Below, piece by piece: positions 1-8,313 of a stretch of 64,000 bases of DNA. Under the pieces are notes generated by a model, which saw only the letters and a program-made list of their open reading frames with translations, searched no databases and was not told the origin of the DNA. The first letter of the stretch is position 1. Every line of letters starts with the position of its first letter. The stretch covers positions 868,001-932,000 of the forward strand of contig JAKOVH010000016.1 in assembly GCA_029782145.1 (NCBI GenBank). The letters are read 5' to 3'. This stretch comes from Actinomycetes bacterium. Its GTDB lineage: Bacteria > Actinomycetota > Acidimicrobiia > Acidimicrobiales > Acidimicrobilacustridaceae. The position numbers and the translations under genes were made by a program.

Positions 1-1116
1 GTCACCTTCGACATGGGCGGCACCTCCACCGACGTCTGCCTCGTCCTCGGCGGCCAGCCCGCGCCGGCAGCGGAGCGGCAGGTCGCCGGGCTGCCGGTGC
101 GCCTGCCGGCGCTCGACGTGCACACCATCGGGGCCGGCGGCGGCTCCATCGCCCGCCTCGACGACGGCGGCGCCCTGCTCGTCGGCCCCCGCAGCGCCGG
201 CGCGGAGCCGGGGCCGGCCTGCTACGGCCGCGGCGGCACCGAGCCGACGGTGACCGACGCCGACCTGGTGGCCGGGCGCATCCCCGCCGGGGCCGCCTTC
301 CCGGGGTTGGGGGCGCTCGACGTGGAGCTGGCGGGGGCCGCGCTCGACCGAGCCGGCATCACGGCCGAGGCCGTGATCGCCGTGGTCGACGCGGCCATGG
401 AGGAGGCGATCCGCGTCGTGACGATCGAGCGCGGCGTCGACCCCCGTGGCCTCGCCCTCGTCGCCTTCGGCGGGGCGGGACCGCTGCACGCCTGCGCGCT
501 CGCCGAGGCCCTCGGCATGGCGGCGGTGGTCGTGCCGGCGCGGGCCGGCGTGCTCAGCGCGGTCGGCATCCTCGGCGCACCGCAGCAGGTCGACCTCGTC
601 CGCTCCGTGCCCGATCCTCTCGACCACCCGCTCGCCCGCCGGATGAGCGACGAGCTCTGGAACGAGGCCCGGGAGCGGTTGCTGCGCCAGGTCGGGTACG
701 AGCCGACGTCCGGACCGACGGTCGAGCACCTCGACCTCGGCGTCGAGGGCACGGTGTCCCGCATCTCGGGGCCGGAGCTGCCGCACGTCGTCGTCCACCT
801 CGACGCCACGTTCGACTGCCGCTACGCCGGCCAGAGCCACGAGCTGAACGTCCGCCACCCCGGGCGGTTCCACCGCGAGCACCGGTTGCGCAACGGCTAC
901 GCCCGGCCCGACCACCCGGTCGAGGTCGTGGCGGTGCGGGCCCGGGCATGGGTCGACTCGCCGGTGCGGCCGGACGACCTGCCGGCCCCGGAGCGGCGCG
1001 GCGCCGTCGGCCCCGCCGTCCTCGCCGAGCCCGACTGCACCATCTGGGTGCCCGACGGCTGGACCGCCGAGCCCGGCGCCGTCGGCGCCCTCGTGCTCAG
1101 GAGGGCCGCCCGGTGA
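1..1116 (+). CDS. hyuA: Hydantoinase/5-oxoprolinase family subunit A, C-terminal part (5' end outside window)
   Basis: The reading frame is open from the first base, so the gene starts upstream; 371 residues are visible and roughly the first 290 of a typical HyuA are missing. The visible part opens with FDMGGTSTDV, the ASKHA-type nucleotide-binding motif of the hydantoinase A/oxoprolinase fold, followed by TIGAGGGSIA and AFGGAGPLHA, both typical of the family. Members use ATP to open cyclic amides or to carboxylate ketones together with a HyuB subunit. The stop overlaps the start of the next gene, which encodes that partner. Substrate cannot be told from sequence. Confidence 0.9.
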   Translation, partial: VTFDMGGTSTDVCLVLGGQPAPAAERQVAGLPVRLPALDVHTIGAGGGSIARLDDGGALLVGPRSAGAEPGPACYGRGGTEPTVTDADLVAGRIPAGAAFPGLGALDVELAGAALDRAGITAEAVIAVVDAAMEEAIRVVTIERGVDPRGLALVAFGGAGPLHACALAEALGMAAVVVPARAGVLSAVGILGAPQQVDLVRSVPDPLDHPLARRMSDELWNEARERLLRQVGYEPTSGPTVEHLDLGVEGTVSRISGPELPHVVVHLDATFDCRYAGQSHELNVRHPGRFHREHRLRNGYARPDHPVEVVAVRARAWVDSPVRPDDLPAPERRGAVGPAVLAEPDCTIWVPDGWTAEPGAVGALVLRRAAR

Positions 1117-2699
1117 CGCTGGATCCGGCGGGGCTGCAGGTGCTCATCGCCCGCCTGACGGGCATCGCCACCGAGATGGGCGCGGTGCTCGCCCGCAGCG
1201 CGTTCAGCCCCAACATCAAGGAGCGCCACGACCACTCCGCCGCCCTGTTCACGCCCGACGGCGAGCTGCTGGTGCAGGCCGAGCACATCCCGGTGCACCT
1301 GGGCTCGATGCCGGCGTCGATGGCGGCGGTGCTCGAGCGGTTCGGGCCCGGCAGCGACGGTTGGGCCCGGCTGACGGCACCCGGCGGCCCGGGCCAGGTC
1401 GTGCTCAACGACCCGTTCGCGGGCGGCACCCACCTCAACGACGTCACGGTGGTGGCGCCGTGCGTGGCGCCCGATGGTGGTCTCGTCGGCTGGGTCGTCA
1501 ACCGGGCCCACCACGCCGACGTCGGCGGTGCGGCGCCCGGCTCCATGCCCGCCGACGCAGTGGAGGTGTTCGCCGAGGGCCTCCGCCTACCGCCCGTGCT
1601 CCTCACCGACGAGGTGCGGACGCTGCTGTGCGCCAACTCACGCACGCCGGAGGAACGCCTCGGCGACCTCGACGCCCAGCTCGGGGCCAACCGCCGGGGC
1701 GCCGAGCGGCTGGCGGAGCTCGCCGACGCGCCGCTCGACGAGGTCCTCGAGCACGGCGAGCGGCGCATGCGGGCCGCCCTGGGCGCCCTGCCCAACGGGA
1801 CGTGGCGCTTCGCCGACGTGGTCGACTCGTTCGGCCCCCGGCCCGAGCAGCAGAGCGAGACCCACGTGCGCGTCGAGGTGCGCGTCGAGGGCGACCAGAT
1901 CACGTTCGACCTCACCGGCTGCGACCGGCAGCGCAGCGGCAACGTCAACGCCGTGCGGGCGGTCACGGTCAGCGCCGCGGTCTACGCCCTGCGCTGCGCC
2001 CTCGATCCCGAGCTGCCGGCCAACGGCGGCGCGCTGCGGCCGGTCACCGTGCTCACCACGCCCGGCACCATCGTCGACGCCCTGCCACCCGCCGCCGTCG
2101 GGGCCGGCAACGTGGAGGTGAGCCAGCGGGTGGCCGACCTCTGTCTCGGCGCCCTCGCCCAGGCCGTGCCCGGCCACCTCGGCGCCGCCTCCCAGGGGAC
2201 GATGAACAACCTGCTCATCGGCGGCACCGACCGCGCCGGCCGGGCGTGGGTGTACTACGAGACCGTCGCCGGCGGGCAGGGCGGGCGGGTCCAGGGGCCG
2301 GGCATGAGCGGCGTGCACACCGCCATGACGAACACCAAGAACACGCCGATCGAGGCGCTGGAGCGGGCGTTCCCGCTACGGGTGCGGCGCCAGCGGCTCC
2401 GGCGGGGGAGCGGTGGCGTCGGCCTCGGGCCGGGTGGTGAGGGGATCGAGCGGGACCTCCAGGTGCTGACGGACGCGACCTGCACGCTGATCACCGAGCG
2501 CCGGACCTCGCAGCCGTGGGGGCTCGAAGGTGGCGGGCCGGCGGCGGTGGGGGAGAACTGGCGGCTGCCTGGCGGCGACGAGAGCCGTGCCGAGCGCCTG
2601 CCCGACAAGTGCACGATCGAGCTGAAGGCCGGCGACGTCCTCCGCATGCTGACGCCGGGCGGTGGGGGATGGGGTCGAGCAGTGGACGGCGATGCGTGA
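1113..2699 (+). CDS. hyuB: Hydantoinase/5-oxoprolinase family subunit B
   Basis: This 528-residue protein is the second subunit of an ATP-dependent hydantoinase/oxoprolinase or acetone-carboxylase-type enzyme. The N-terminus contains GIATEMGAVLARSAFSPNIK and FTPDGELLVQAEHIPVHLGS, and further on NDPFAGGTHLND; all are standard for the family. Length is normal. The GTG start lies in a GTGA overlap with the A-subunit stop and has an AGGAGG ribosome site at 1099-1104, eight bases upstream, so the pair is translationally coupled. A longer in-frame opening upstream exists but would run deep into hyuA and is rejected. Substrate is unknown. Confidence 0.93.
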   Translation: MTLDPAGLQVLIARLTGIATEMGAVLARSAFSPNIKERHDHSAALFTPDGELLVQAEHIPVHLGSMPASMAAVLERFGPGSDGWARLTAPGGPGQVVLNDPFAGGTHLNDVTVVAPCVAPDGGLVGWVVNRAHHADVGGAAPGSMPADAVEVFAEGLRLPPVLLTDEVRTLLCANSRTPEERLGDLDAQLGANRRGAERLAELADAPLDEVLEHGERRMRAALGALPNGTWRFADVVDSFGPRPEQQSETHVRVEVRVEGDQITFDLTGCDRQRSGNVNAVRAVTVSAAVYALRCALDPELPANGGALRPVTVLTTPGTIVDALPPAAVGAGNVEVSQRVADLCLGALAQAVPGHLGAASQGTMNNLLIGGTDRAGRAWVYYETVAGGQGGRVQGPGMSGVHTAMTNTKNTPIEALERAFPLRVRRQRLRRGSGGVGLGPGGEGIERDLQVLTDATCTLITERRTSQPWGLEGGGPAAVGENWRLPGGDESRAERLPDKCTIELKAGDVLRMLTPGGGGWGRAVDGDA

Positions 2700-2828
2700 G
2701 CCCGCTCAGCGACCGATGACGTTGGCGCGGAGCTCATAGGCCCGGCGCATCAACGTCGTCCCGTGCGGGTGAAGCCCCGCGAGCCGGCGCTGGGCTCCGA
2801 CCGTGACCGACACCCGGGACTGGCGCCG

Positions 2829-3815
2829 TCAGCTCGGGGCGTCCTGCTCGTCGGCGGTGGTGGCGGCCGTGCCGGCGATCTCGCCGCCGCGGAACACCGT
2901 GACCGGGCCATCCTCGCTCACCACGATCACCGTGGCGCCGGGGTCGTCGTAGCTGTAGCGGCGGGCCGACGTGTGCCGCATCCCCCGGAACCCGTCGACG
3001 CCGACCTCGGCCTCGAAGCTCGGCACCAGGCGCACGCCGAGCTCGATCAGCGTGCCGTCGGCGTCGAACAGCACGGCGCCGTCGGTCTGGGCGATGGCGT
3101 GGCGCAGCGGGGCGAGCGACAGGGGCCGGGTGATGGTGAGCGCCGGCGGGGCGGGCAGCCGGCGCTCGATGCCCGTCGCCATGCCCAGGTCCGGCTCGTG
3201 CACGAGCAGGGCACCGATGCCGCGGGCACCGAGGTCGTGCACGGCGAACTCCAGCAACCGCCGCAGCACCGGCCGGTCGGTGTCGCAGTCGTCGCAGAGC
3301 TCGTCGATCCAGCGGTCGACCGTCGGCTCGTGGCGCCAGCCGAGCCCCTCCCAGCGGAACACACCGAAGTCGCCGACCACCCGCACCTTCCCGGTGGGGT
3401 GGCGGTGCACGACCACCGCCCGCATCGCCGAGGCGAGCACGACCAGGTCGCGCTCGGAGCCGGCCTGGCGGTCGAGGGCCAGCCACTCGTCGTCGCCGTC
3501 GGGTCGGCGCAGCAGCCAGCTGGCGACGCCGTCGGCGTAGCGCCGGGCGGTGCCGTCGCCCCGGTGGCCGACGAGCCAGCGCTTGATGCCCAGCCCGGTC
3601 TGGCGCTCCCACGTCTCGGGGTCCGAGGTCGGCTCGATGATGGAGCCGTAGCTGGGCACGTACCGCTCATGGACCCGAGGGTGGATGGCGTAGGCGATCT
3701 CGTCGGCCGCGGTGGCATGCCACGTGCGGGTGCCGTCGAGGCGAAGCCCGACCTCGTCGAGCTCCTCGATGAGCCGGCGCAGCTGCGAGGGGGTGGGGGG
3801 TCGCCAGTCGGCCAT
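2829..3815 (-). CDS. Diadenylate cyclase (DAC/DisA_N) domain protein with variant RHT motif
   Basis: A 328-residue soluble protein. The C-terminal ~100 residues look like a DAC domain, which joins two ATP into cyclic di-AMP: DGA at 245-247, GMRHTSA at 278-284, then VIVVSEDGPVTVF at 297-309. In characterised DAC proteins the second motif is RHR; here the last arginine is threonine (R280-H281-T282), so activity is uncertain. Residues 1-225 are a domain I do not recognise, perhaps a sensor. No DisA-type DNA-binding C-terminus and no membrane segment are seen. The ATG at 3815 is chosen because a TAGCCT box sits eight bases upstream; an upstream ATG at 3857 is less supported. Confidence 0.72.
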   Translation of the reverse strand: MADWRPPTPSQLRRLIEELDEVGLRLDGTRTWHATAADEIAYAIHPRVHERYVPSYGSIIEPTSDPETWERQTGLGIKRWLVGHRGDGTARRYADGVASWLLRRPDGDDEWLALDRQAGSERDLVVLASAMRAVVVHRHPTGKVRVVGDFGVFRWEGLGWRHEPTVDRWIDELCDDCDTDRPVLRRLLEFAVHDLGARGIGALLVHEPDLGMATGIERRLPAPPALTITRPLSLAPLRHAIAQTDGAVLFDADGTLIELGVRLVPSFEAEVGVDGFRGMRHTSARRYSYDDPGATVIVVSEDGPVTVFRGGEIAGTAATTADEQDAPS

Positions 3816-3823
3816 GGCCGGCC

Positions 3824-3829
3824 AGGCTA
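3824..3829 (-). promoter_or_regulatory. -10 box (TAGCCT), leaderless spacing
   Basis: On the minus strand TAGCCT is followed by eight bases and the ATG at 3815. Transcription would start at or within two bases of the start codon, so the diadenylate-cyclase-like gene probably has its own promoter and is not simply the second gene of the exporter transcript. Confidence 0.5.
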
Positions 3830-3891
3830 CGGAGCGCGGCGAGGAAGCGGCATCCATCGTGGTGTCCCGGCGCCTGCGCGGACCGGTCGCC

Positions 3892-5589
3892 TCAGCGGGC
3901 CTCGACGGCGAGCGCCTCGACGGTGCCCGTGCCGGCGAGGGCGTCGGCCGGGCGCGGCTCGGCCTCGGGCACCGTCGCCTCGGCCCGGCCCACGTGGGGG
4001 ATGAGCAGGCTCAGCACCGCACCGGCGAACACCACCGAGGCGGCGAAGACCAGCGCCCAGCGCACCCCGCTGGCGAGCGACTGCGAGAACAGGTCGTGCA
4101 GCGTGGCGGCGGCCTCGGGTGCGGTGCCCGGGGGGACCCTCCAGCTGGCGCCGAGCTGCTCGATGCCGCCGATGGCGGCGTTCGACGTGGTGGGGTCGAG
4201 CCCGGCGCCCCGGATGGCGTCGACCGCGTGGCCGGTGGTGACGACGGTGACCAACGTGCCGATCACGGTGGCGCCGAGGGCGGCGCCGAGCTGGCGGGCG
4301 GTGCTGTTGGCGCCGCTCGCCACGCCGCTGCTCTCGGCCGGGACCTCCCACAGCACGACGGAGGTGAGCTGGGACACGGCGAAGCCGAGCCCGATCCCGA
4401 ACGGGACCATGCCGGGCAGCACCTGCCAGAAGGTGACGCCCTGGTGGACGCTGGCGGTGAGCACCACGATGCCGAACGCCTCCACGAACAGCCCGATGCG
4501 CACGAGGTTGGTGGTGCCGAGGCGGCTGTTGAGCCGCCCGCCGAGCTGGGCGCCTACGATGACGGCCAGGCCGAGCGGCAGCATCCACAGCCCGTTCTCC
4601 TCGGCGCTGAGGCCCGCCGCCCCCTGCAGGAACAGCGGGATGGCGAACAGCACGCCGAGCTGGCCCATCGACAGGATCAGGGCGGTGATCACCCCGTACC
4701 GGAAGGTGCGGAAGCGGAACTGGCTCAGGTCGAACAGCGGGTGGCGGCCCTGCTGCTGCTTGCGCCACTCCACGGCCACGAACGCCGCGAGCAGCAGGAG
4801 GCCCACGACGAAGGCGGCGGTGATGATCGACACGGGCATGGACGTCGGCCACAGGTCCCGCCCGGCGACCGAGAAGGCCTCCTCGGGGCGCAGCCAGCCG
4901 TAGGTGGGGCCCTGGCTCAGGGCGAACACCACCAGGAACATGCCGCTGGTGATGAGGGCGGCGCCCAGCACGTCGATGGGGGTCCGGCGGCGGACGCCGT
5001 CGTCGCGGGCCATGAACAGCAGCGCCGCGACGGCCGCCACGGGGGCCACGATGACGTTGATGCGGAACGACCAGCGCCACGAGTAGTTGGTGGTGAGGTA
5101 GCCGCCCAGCACCGGCCCGAAGGCCACGGCGGCACCGGCGGCGGCGCCCCACGCGGCGAAGGCGGTGGCCCGCTCGCGGCCGTGGAAGGTGGTGGAGAGG
5201 ATGGCCAGCGTGGAGGGGATCATGAGGGCGGCGCCGACCCCCTCGATCACCGCCTCGCCGAGGATGAGGGTGCCGACGTTGGGTGACACCGACGCGACGA
5301 GGGACCCCAGCCCGAAGAGGGACACGCCGATGGCGAAGAGGCGGCGGTGGCCGAAGATGTCGCCGAGCCGTCCGCCGACGATGAGCAGGCTGGCGATGGT
5401 GAGCGAGTAGCCGGCGATGACCCACTCGAGGCTCGGAACGGTGGTCCGCAGGTCGACGAGCATGGTGGGGACCGCCACGTTCAGCACCGACGTGTCGATC
5501 GAGACGAGCACCACCGTGGCCAACAGCACGGTCAGCGTGATCCACCGGCGAGGGTCGGGCTGGGTTCGGGCGTGGTGCTCCTGGTGCAT
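3892..5589 (-). CDS. MFS drug exporter, DHA2 (EmrB/QacA) family
   Basis: A 565-residue polytopic membrane protein with about 14 hydrophobic segments. The first membrane helix carries IDTSVLNVAVP, the DHA2 form of the LDxTxVNVALP motif, and GGRLGDIFGHRR at about 70-85 is the MFS motif A loop between helices 2 and 3. Such proteins export hydrophobic drugs by proton antiport. It is transcribed divergently from a TetR regulator, with operator-like repeats in the 90-base gap. A GGAGAT ribosome site precedes the start. Substrate is unknown. Confidence 0.9.
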   Translation of the reverse strand: MHQEHHARTQPDPRRWITLTVLLATVVLVSIDTSVLNVAVPTMLVDLRTTVPSLEWVIAGYSLTIASLLIVGGRLGDIFGHRRLFAIGVSLFGLGSLVASVSPNVGTLILGEAVIEGVGAALMIPSTLAILSTTFHGRERATAFAAWGAAAGAAVAFGPVLGGYLTTNYSWRWSFRINVIVAPVAAVAALLFMARDDGVRRRTPIDVLGAALITSGMFLVVFALSQGPTYGWLRPEEAFSVAGRDLWPTSMPVSIITAAFVVGLLLLAAFVAVEWRKQQQGRHPLFDLSQFRFRTFRYGVITALILSMGQLGVLFAIPLFLQGAAGLSAEENGLWMLPLGLAVIVGAQLGGRLNSRLGTTNLVRIGLFVEAFGIVVLTASVHQGVTFWQVLPGMVPFGIGLGFAVSQLTSVVLWEVPAESSGVASGANSTARQLGAALGATVIGTLVTVVTTGHAVDAIRGAGLDPTTSNAAIGGIEQLGASWRVPPGTAPEAAATLHDLFSQSLASGVRWALVFAASVVFAGAVLSLLIPHVGRAEATVPEAEPRPADALAGTGTVEALAVEAR

Positions 5590-5632
5590 CAGATCTCCGC
5601 ATCGGGCGGCGTGCTGCGGCCGGCGATAAAGT

Positions 5633-5678
5633 GGAAGCAGCGTTCCGCTTCAACCCAGGATACGGAACCAGGATTCCG
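5633..5678. promoter_or_regulatory. Paired TetR operator-like inverted repeats
   Basis: Two copies of GGAA-N6-TTCC lie at 5633-5646 and 5664-5677, centres 31 bp apart, about three helical turns, so on the same DNA face. The second copy extends to CGGAA-N6-TTCCG (5663-5678). A further inverted repeat GAAGC/GCTTC (5634-5638/5647-5651) overlaps the first. Their position between a TetR gene and a divergent exporter fits repression of both by the TetR dimer. The assignment is inferred. Confidence 0.6.
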
Positions 5679-5679
5679 G

Positions 5680-6348
5680 ATGGCAACACGATCTTCGACA
5701 CCGCTCACCGAGCGCCCCCAGCGCGCCGACGCCCAGCGCAACCGCCGCAGGGTGCTCGAGGCCGCCGAGCAGCTCTTCGCCGAGGCCGGCAACGGCGCCA
5801 CGATCGAGGGCATCGCCAAGCGGGCCGGCGTGGGTGTGGGCACCGTCTGCCGGCACTTCCCGACCAAGCAGGCCCTGCTCGACGAGGTCCTCACCGACAG
5901 CTTCCGCGAGATCGTCGCCGACGCCGACGAGGCGCTCGCCTCGGCCGACCCCGCCACCGCCTTCGAGCAGTTCGTCCACCGGCTGGCCGCCCAGCAGGCC
6001 CGCCGCCGGCTCCTCGCCGAGCAGATGGCCACCGACCTCGAGCTGCCGCCCGCCGCCGTGGAGCTCAAGAAGGCCATGCGGGCGCGCATCACCGAGCTGC
6101 TCGAGCGGGCGCAGGCGGCCGGCGCCGTCCGCTCCGACATCAGCCCCGCCGACACGGCCATGCTCTTCGCCGGCGTCGCCCAGATCACCGCGGTCTCCGG
6201 CGCCGACGCCACCCTGCGCGAGCGCTACGTGGCCGTCATGCTCGACGGCCTGCGTCCGGCCGCGGCCACGCCGCTGCCCGGCAAGCCGCTGCAGTACCGC
6301 GACGTCGACCGGCTGCTGGCCCGCCGCTCCCGCTCCGCGTCCCGCTGA
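5680..6348 (+). CDS. TetR/AcrR-family transcriptional regulator of the divergent exporter
   Basis: A 222-residue regulator. Residues about 15-62 form a standard TetR DNA-binding domain: a first helix around RRRVLEAAEQLFAE, then ATIEGIAKRAGVGVGTVCRHF, then a lysine-containing KQALL turn. The C-terminal part is a helical ligand-binding/dimer domain. The frame is open well upstream, but the ATG at 5680 gives the usual N-terminal length and follows directly after the second operator-like repeat. It probably represses itself and the exporter at 3892-5589 until an effector binds. Confidence 0.88.
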   Translation: MATRSSTPLTERPQRADAQRNRRRVLEAAEQLFAEAGNGATIEGIAKRAGVGVGTVCRHFPTKQALLDEVLTDSFREIVADADEALASADPATAFEQFVHRLAAQQARRRLLAEQMATDLELPPAAVELKKAMRARITELLERAQAAGAVRSDISPADTAMLFAGVAQITAVSGADATLRERYVAVMLDGLRPAAATPLPGKPLQYRDVDRLLARRSRSASR

Positions 6349-6434
6349 CGGGCGCCCGGGCCCCTCGTCCGCGCCACCCTCGGGTGAACGGCGTAGGTGG
6401 CGCCGGCGATTCCGCCTCGTCGAGGCGCGGCTCC

Positions 6435-6440
6435 TAGGCT
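6435..6440 (+). promoter_or_regulatory. -10 box (TAGGCT), leaderless spacing
   Basis: TAGGCT is followed by seven bases and the ATG at 6448, so the mRNA probably begins at the start codon. No Shine-Dalgarno sequence is present. Confidence 0.5.
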
Positions 6441-6447
6441 CCGCCGC

Positions 6448-7224
6448 ATGGAGATCAACGGAACCTCTGCGATCGTCACCGGCGGCGCCTCCGGCATCGG
6501 CGAGGCCTCGGCCCGCCAGCTCGCCGCCAAGGGCGCCAAGGTCGTCATCGCCGACCTCAACGACGAGAAGGGCAACGCCCTCGCCGACGAGCTCGGCGGC
6601 GCCTTCTGCCACGTCGACGTCACCAACCCCGACGAGGTCATCGCCGCCGTGGAGACGGCCAAGGAGATGGGCCCGCTGCGCGCCGCGGTGAACTCCGCGG
6701 GCATCGGCGCCGCCAGCCGCACCATCGGCAAGGACGGCAGCTACGACTCGGCCTTCAACCTCGACTACTGGAAGAAGGTCATCGACATCAACCTGACCGG
6801 CACGTTCAACGTGATCCGGTTGGCCGCCACCGCCATGAGCCAGACCGAGCCGCTGGCCGACGGCGAGCGGGGGGCCATCGTGAACATGGCCTCCGTGGCC
6901 GCGTTCGACGGCCAGATCGGCCAGGCCGCCTACTCCGCCTCCAAGGGCGGCGTCGTGGGCCTCACCCTGCCGGTCGCCCGCGACCTCGCGGTGGTGGGCG
7001 TCCGGGTGAACACCATCGCCCCCGGGCTCATCGACACCCCGATCTACGGCTCCGGCGAGGGCTCGGAGGCGTTCAAGGCGAACCTCTCCAAGGACGTGCT
7101 GTTCCCGAAGCGCCTGGGCTACCCCGACGAGCTGGCCAGCATGGTCGTGGAGCTCATCACCAACTCCTACATGAACGCCCAGACCATCCGGGTCGACGGC
7201 GGCGCCCGCCTCGGCCCGAAGTGA
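6448..7224 (+). CDS. Short-chain dehydrogenase, HSD10-like (3-hydroxyacyl-CoA / 17-beta-hydroxysteroid dehydrogenase)
   Basis: A 258-residue Rossmann-fold oxidoreductase. TGGASGIG (10-17) binds NAD, NSAGIG is the structural NAG-type motif, and YSASKGG supplies the catalytic Tyr and Lys. The segments [31 protein letters not shown] and [13 protein letters not shown] match the HSD17B10/type 2 3-hydroxyacyl-CoA dehydrogenase group better than generic SDRs, suggesting beta-oxidation of fatty acids or sterol side chains. It is monocistronic. Assignment to the SDR family is certain; the substrate class is inferred from similarity. Confidence 0.9.
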   Translation: MEINGTSAIVTGGASGIGEASARQLAAKGAKVVIADLNDEKGNALADELGGAFCHVDVTNPDEVIAAVETAKEMGPLRAAVNSAGIGAASRTIGKDGSYDSAFNLDYWKKVIDINLTGTFNVIRLAATAMSQTEPLADGERGAIVNMASVAAFDGQIGQAAYSASKGGVVGLTLPVARDLAVVGVRVNTIAPGLIDTPIYGSGEGSEAFKANLSKDVLFPKRLGYPDELASMVVELITNSYMNAQTIRVDGGARLGPK

Positions 7225-7305
7225 CCTGAGCACCCAGGGGGGATCCACCCGGCCCGGCTCGTGGTGCACCGCACCGCGAGCCGGGCCGGGGCGCGCCCGG
7301 GCCGG

Positions 7306-7311
7306 TACGGT
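7306..7311 (+). promoter_or_regulatory. -10 box (TACGGT), leaderless spacing
   Basis: TACGGT is followed by six bases (GCGGCC) and the ATG at 7318. This fixes the start of the small membrane protein gene despite an open frame further upstream. Confidence 0.5.
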
Positions 7312-7317
7312 GCGGCC

Positions 7318-7725
7318 ATGGCGGGGAGGTCGCTGCGCACGGGGCTGTCGTGGAACGAGGTCCTGGCGGTGTTCTGGACGCTGGCCGTCGCCTGGCTGCT
7401 CGCCACCACCGTGTTCGTGGGTGCCCTCGTGGCCGACGCCTGGTCGAGCGACGAGCCGTCGGCGTGCTCGCTCAGCTCGGGCAACTCCACCGAGGGCACG
7501 GCGCACTGGTCGTGGGGTGAGCTGGGCACGGTGTGCCGGTGGGACCTGCCCGTCGAGGGCCCGCTCGAGCGGGGGCCGGGCGTCGCCCGCTGGGGTGTGG
7601 CTGCCGGGCTCGCCGGCTGGGGGCTCACCGTGCTCTTCCTCGGCTCGCTGCTGTTCGACCTCACCGACCGGGCCCGGGCCCGGACGGCCCGCCGAGACGC
7701 CGAGGCGTGGGTCCGCCGACGCTGA
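7318..7725 (+). CDS. Small two-helix membrane protein, unknown function
   Basis: A 135-residue protein I do not recognise. Hydrophobic helices lie at about 15-38 and 92-115. Between them is a polar loop with two cysteines about 24 residues apart, which could form a disulfide outside the cell, and a Ser/Gly/Asn-rich stretch. The C-terminal tail is strongly basic (RARARTARRDAEAWVRRR) and should face the cytoplasm. The start is set by a TACGGT box six bases upstream. It stands alone between a dehydrogenase and a convergent VOC gene. Confidence 0.65.
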   Translation: MAGRSLRTGLSWNEVLAVFWTLAVAWLLATTVFVGALVADAWSSDEPSACSLSSGNSTEGTAHWSWGELGTVCRWDLPVEGPLERGPGVARWGVAAGLAGWGLTVLFLGSLLFDLTDRARARTARRDAEAWVRRR

Positions 7726-7737
7726 GCACCGCCGCGC

Positions 7738-8313
7738 TCAGGCGGGCACCCGGTAGCCGTCGCGGGTGAGCAGCCGCACGGGGTCGGCGCCGTCCCACGT
7801 GGCGCAGGTGCGGGAGATCTGCCCGAGCTGGTCGAGGAACCCCGGGGTCAGCTCGACGATCTCGGTGGTGAAGCCGAAGTCGTGCACGGTGTCGAGGTAG
7901 GCCACCCGCATCGGGCCGCCGCTCTCCGCCGCCAGCTCGTAGCCCTGCCCCACCAGGTGCTCGACGCGGGCGTCGTACTCCGAGGTCACCGTCGCCAGCT
8001 GGTGGAAGGGCCCGTGGCCGTCACGCGACCAGTCCCGGTAGATGCTCGGCCGGTCGCAGTGCTGCTGGATGAGCTCGATCTGCACCGGCCCGGCCTGGGC
8101 CACGCCGACCTGGATCGACACCGGCGCCGGCTCGCCGCGCACGACCATCTGCTGCTCGACCACCGGCAGCACGTGGAACGGCCCCACGCCGTGGGCGTCG
8201 ACCCAGCGCCGGGCGGCGGCCACCACGTCGTCGACCACGAAGCCGAGCTGGAAGAAGCGGTAGTCGCCCTCCGGCCACGCCTGGCCGTAGAGGGGGTGGT
8301 CGAGCCCGCTCAT
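7738..8313 (-). CDS. VOC-superfamily (glyoxalase/bleomycin-resistance-like) protein
   Basis: A 191-residue protein with the paired beta-alpha-beta architecture of VOC enzymes. The opening strand FFQLGFVVDDVVAAARRWVD and the later GPFHQLATVTSEYD are typical metal-site strands with His and Gln/Glu ligands, resembling glyoxalase-type lyases or methylmalonyl-CoA epimerase-like proteins. Its ATG overlaps the stop of the thioesterase gene (ATGA), so the two form an operon and it may act on an acyl-CoA or steroid intermediate. The specific reaction is not determinable. Confidence 0.8.
   Translation of the reverse strand: MSGLDHPLYGQAWPEGDYRFFQLGFVVDDVVAAARRWVDAHGVGPFHVLPVVEQQMVVRGEPAPVSIQVGVAQAGPVQIELIQQHCDRPSIYRDWSRDGHGPFHQLATVTSEYDARVEHLVGQGYELAAESGGPMRVAYLDTVHDFGFTTEIVELTPGFLDQLGQISRTCATWDGADPVRLLTRDGYRVPA

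Noticed and set aside
948-1112. An earlier start of hyuB at 948
   Set aside because: It would overlap 165 bases of hyuA and give an Arg/Ala-rich extension; the GTG at 1113 has an ideal ribosome site and a family-like N-terminus.
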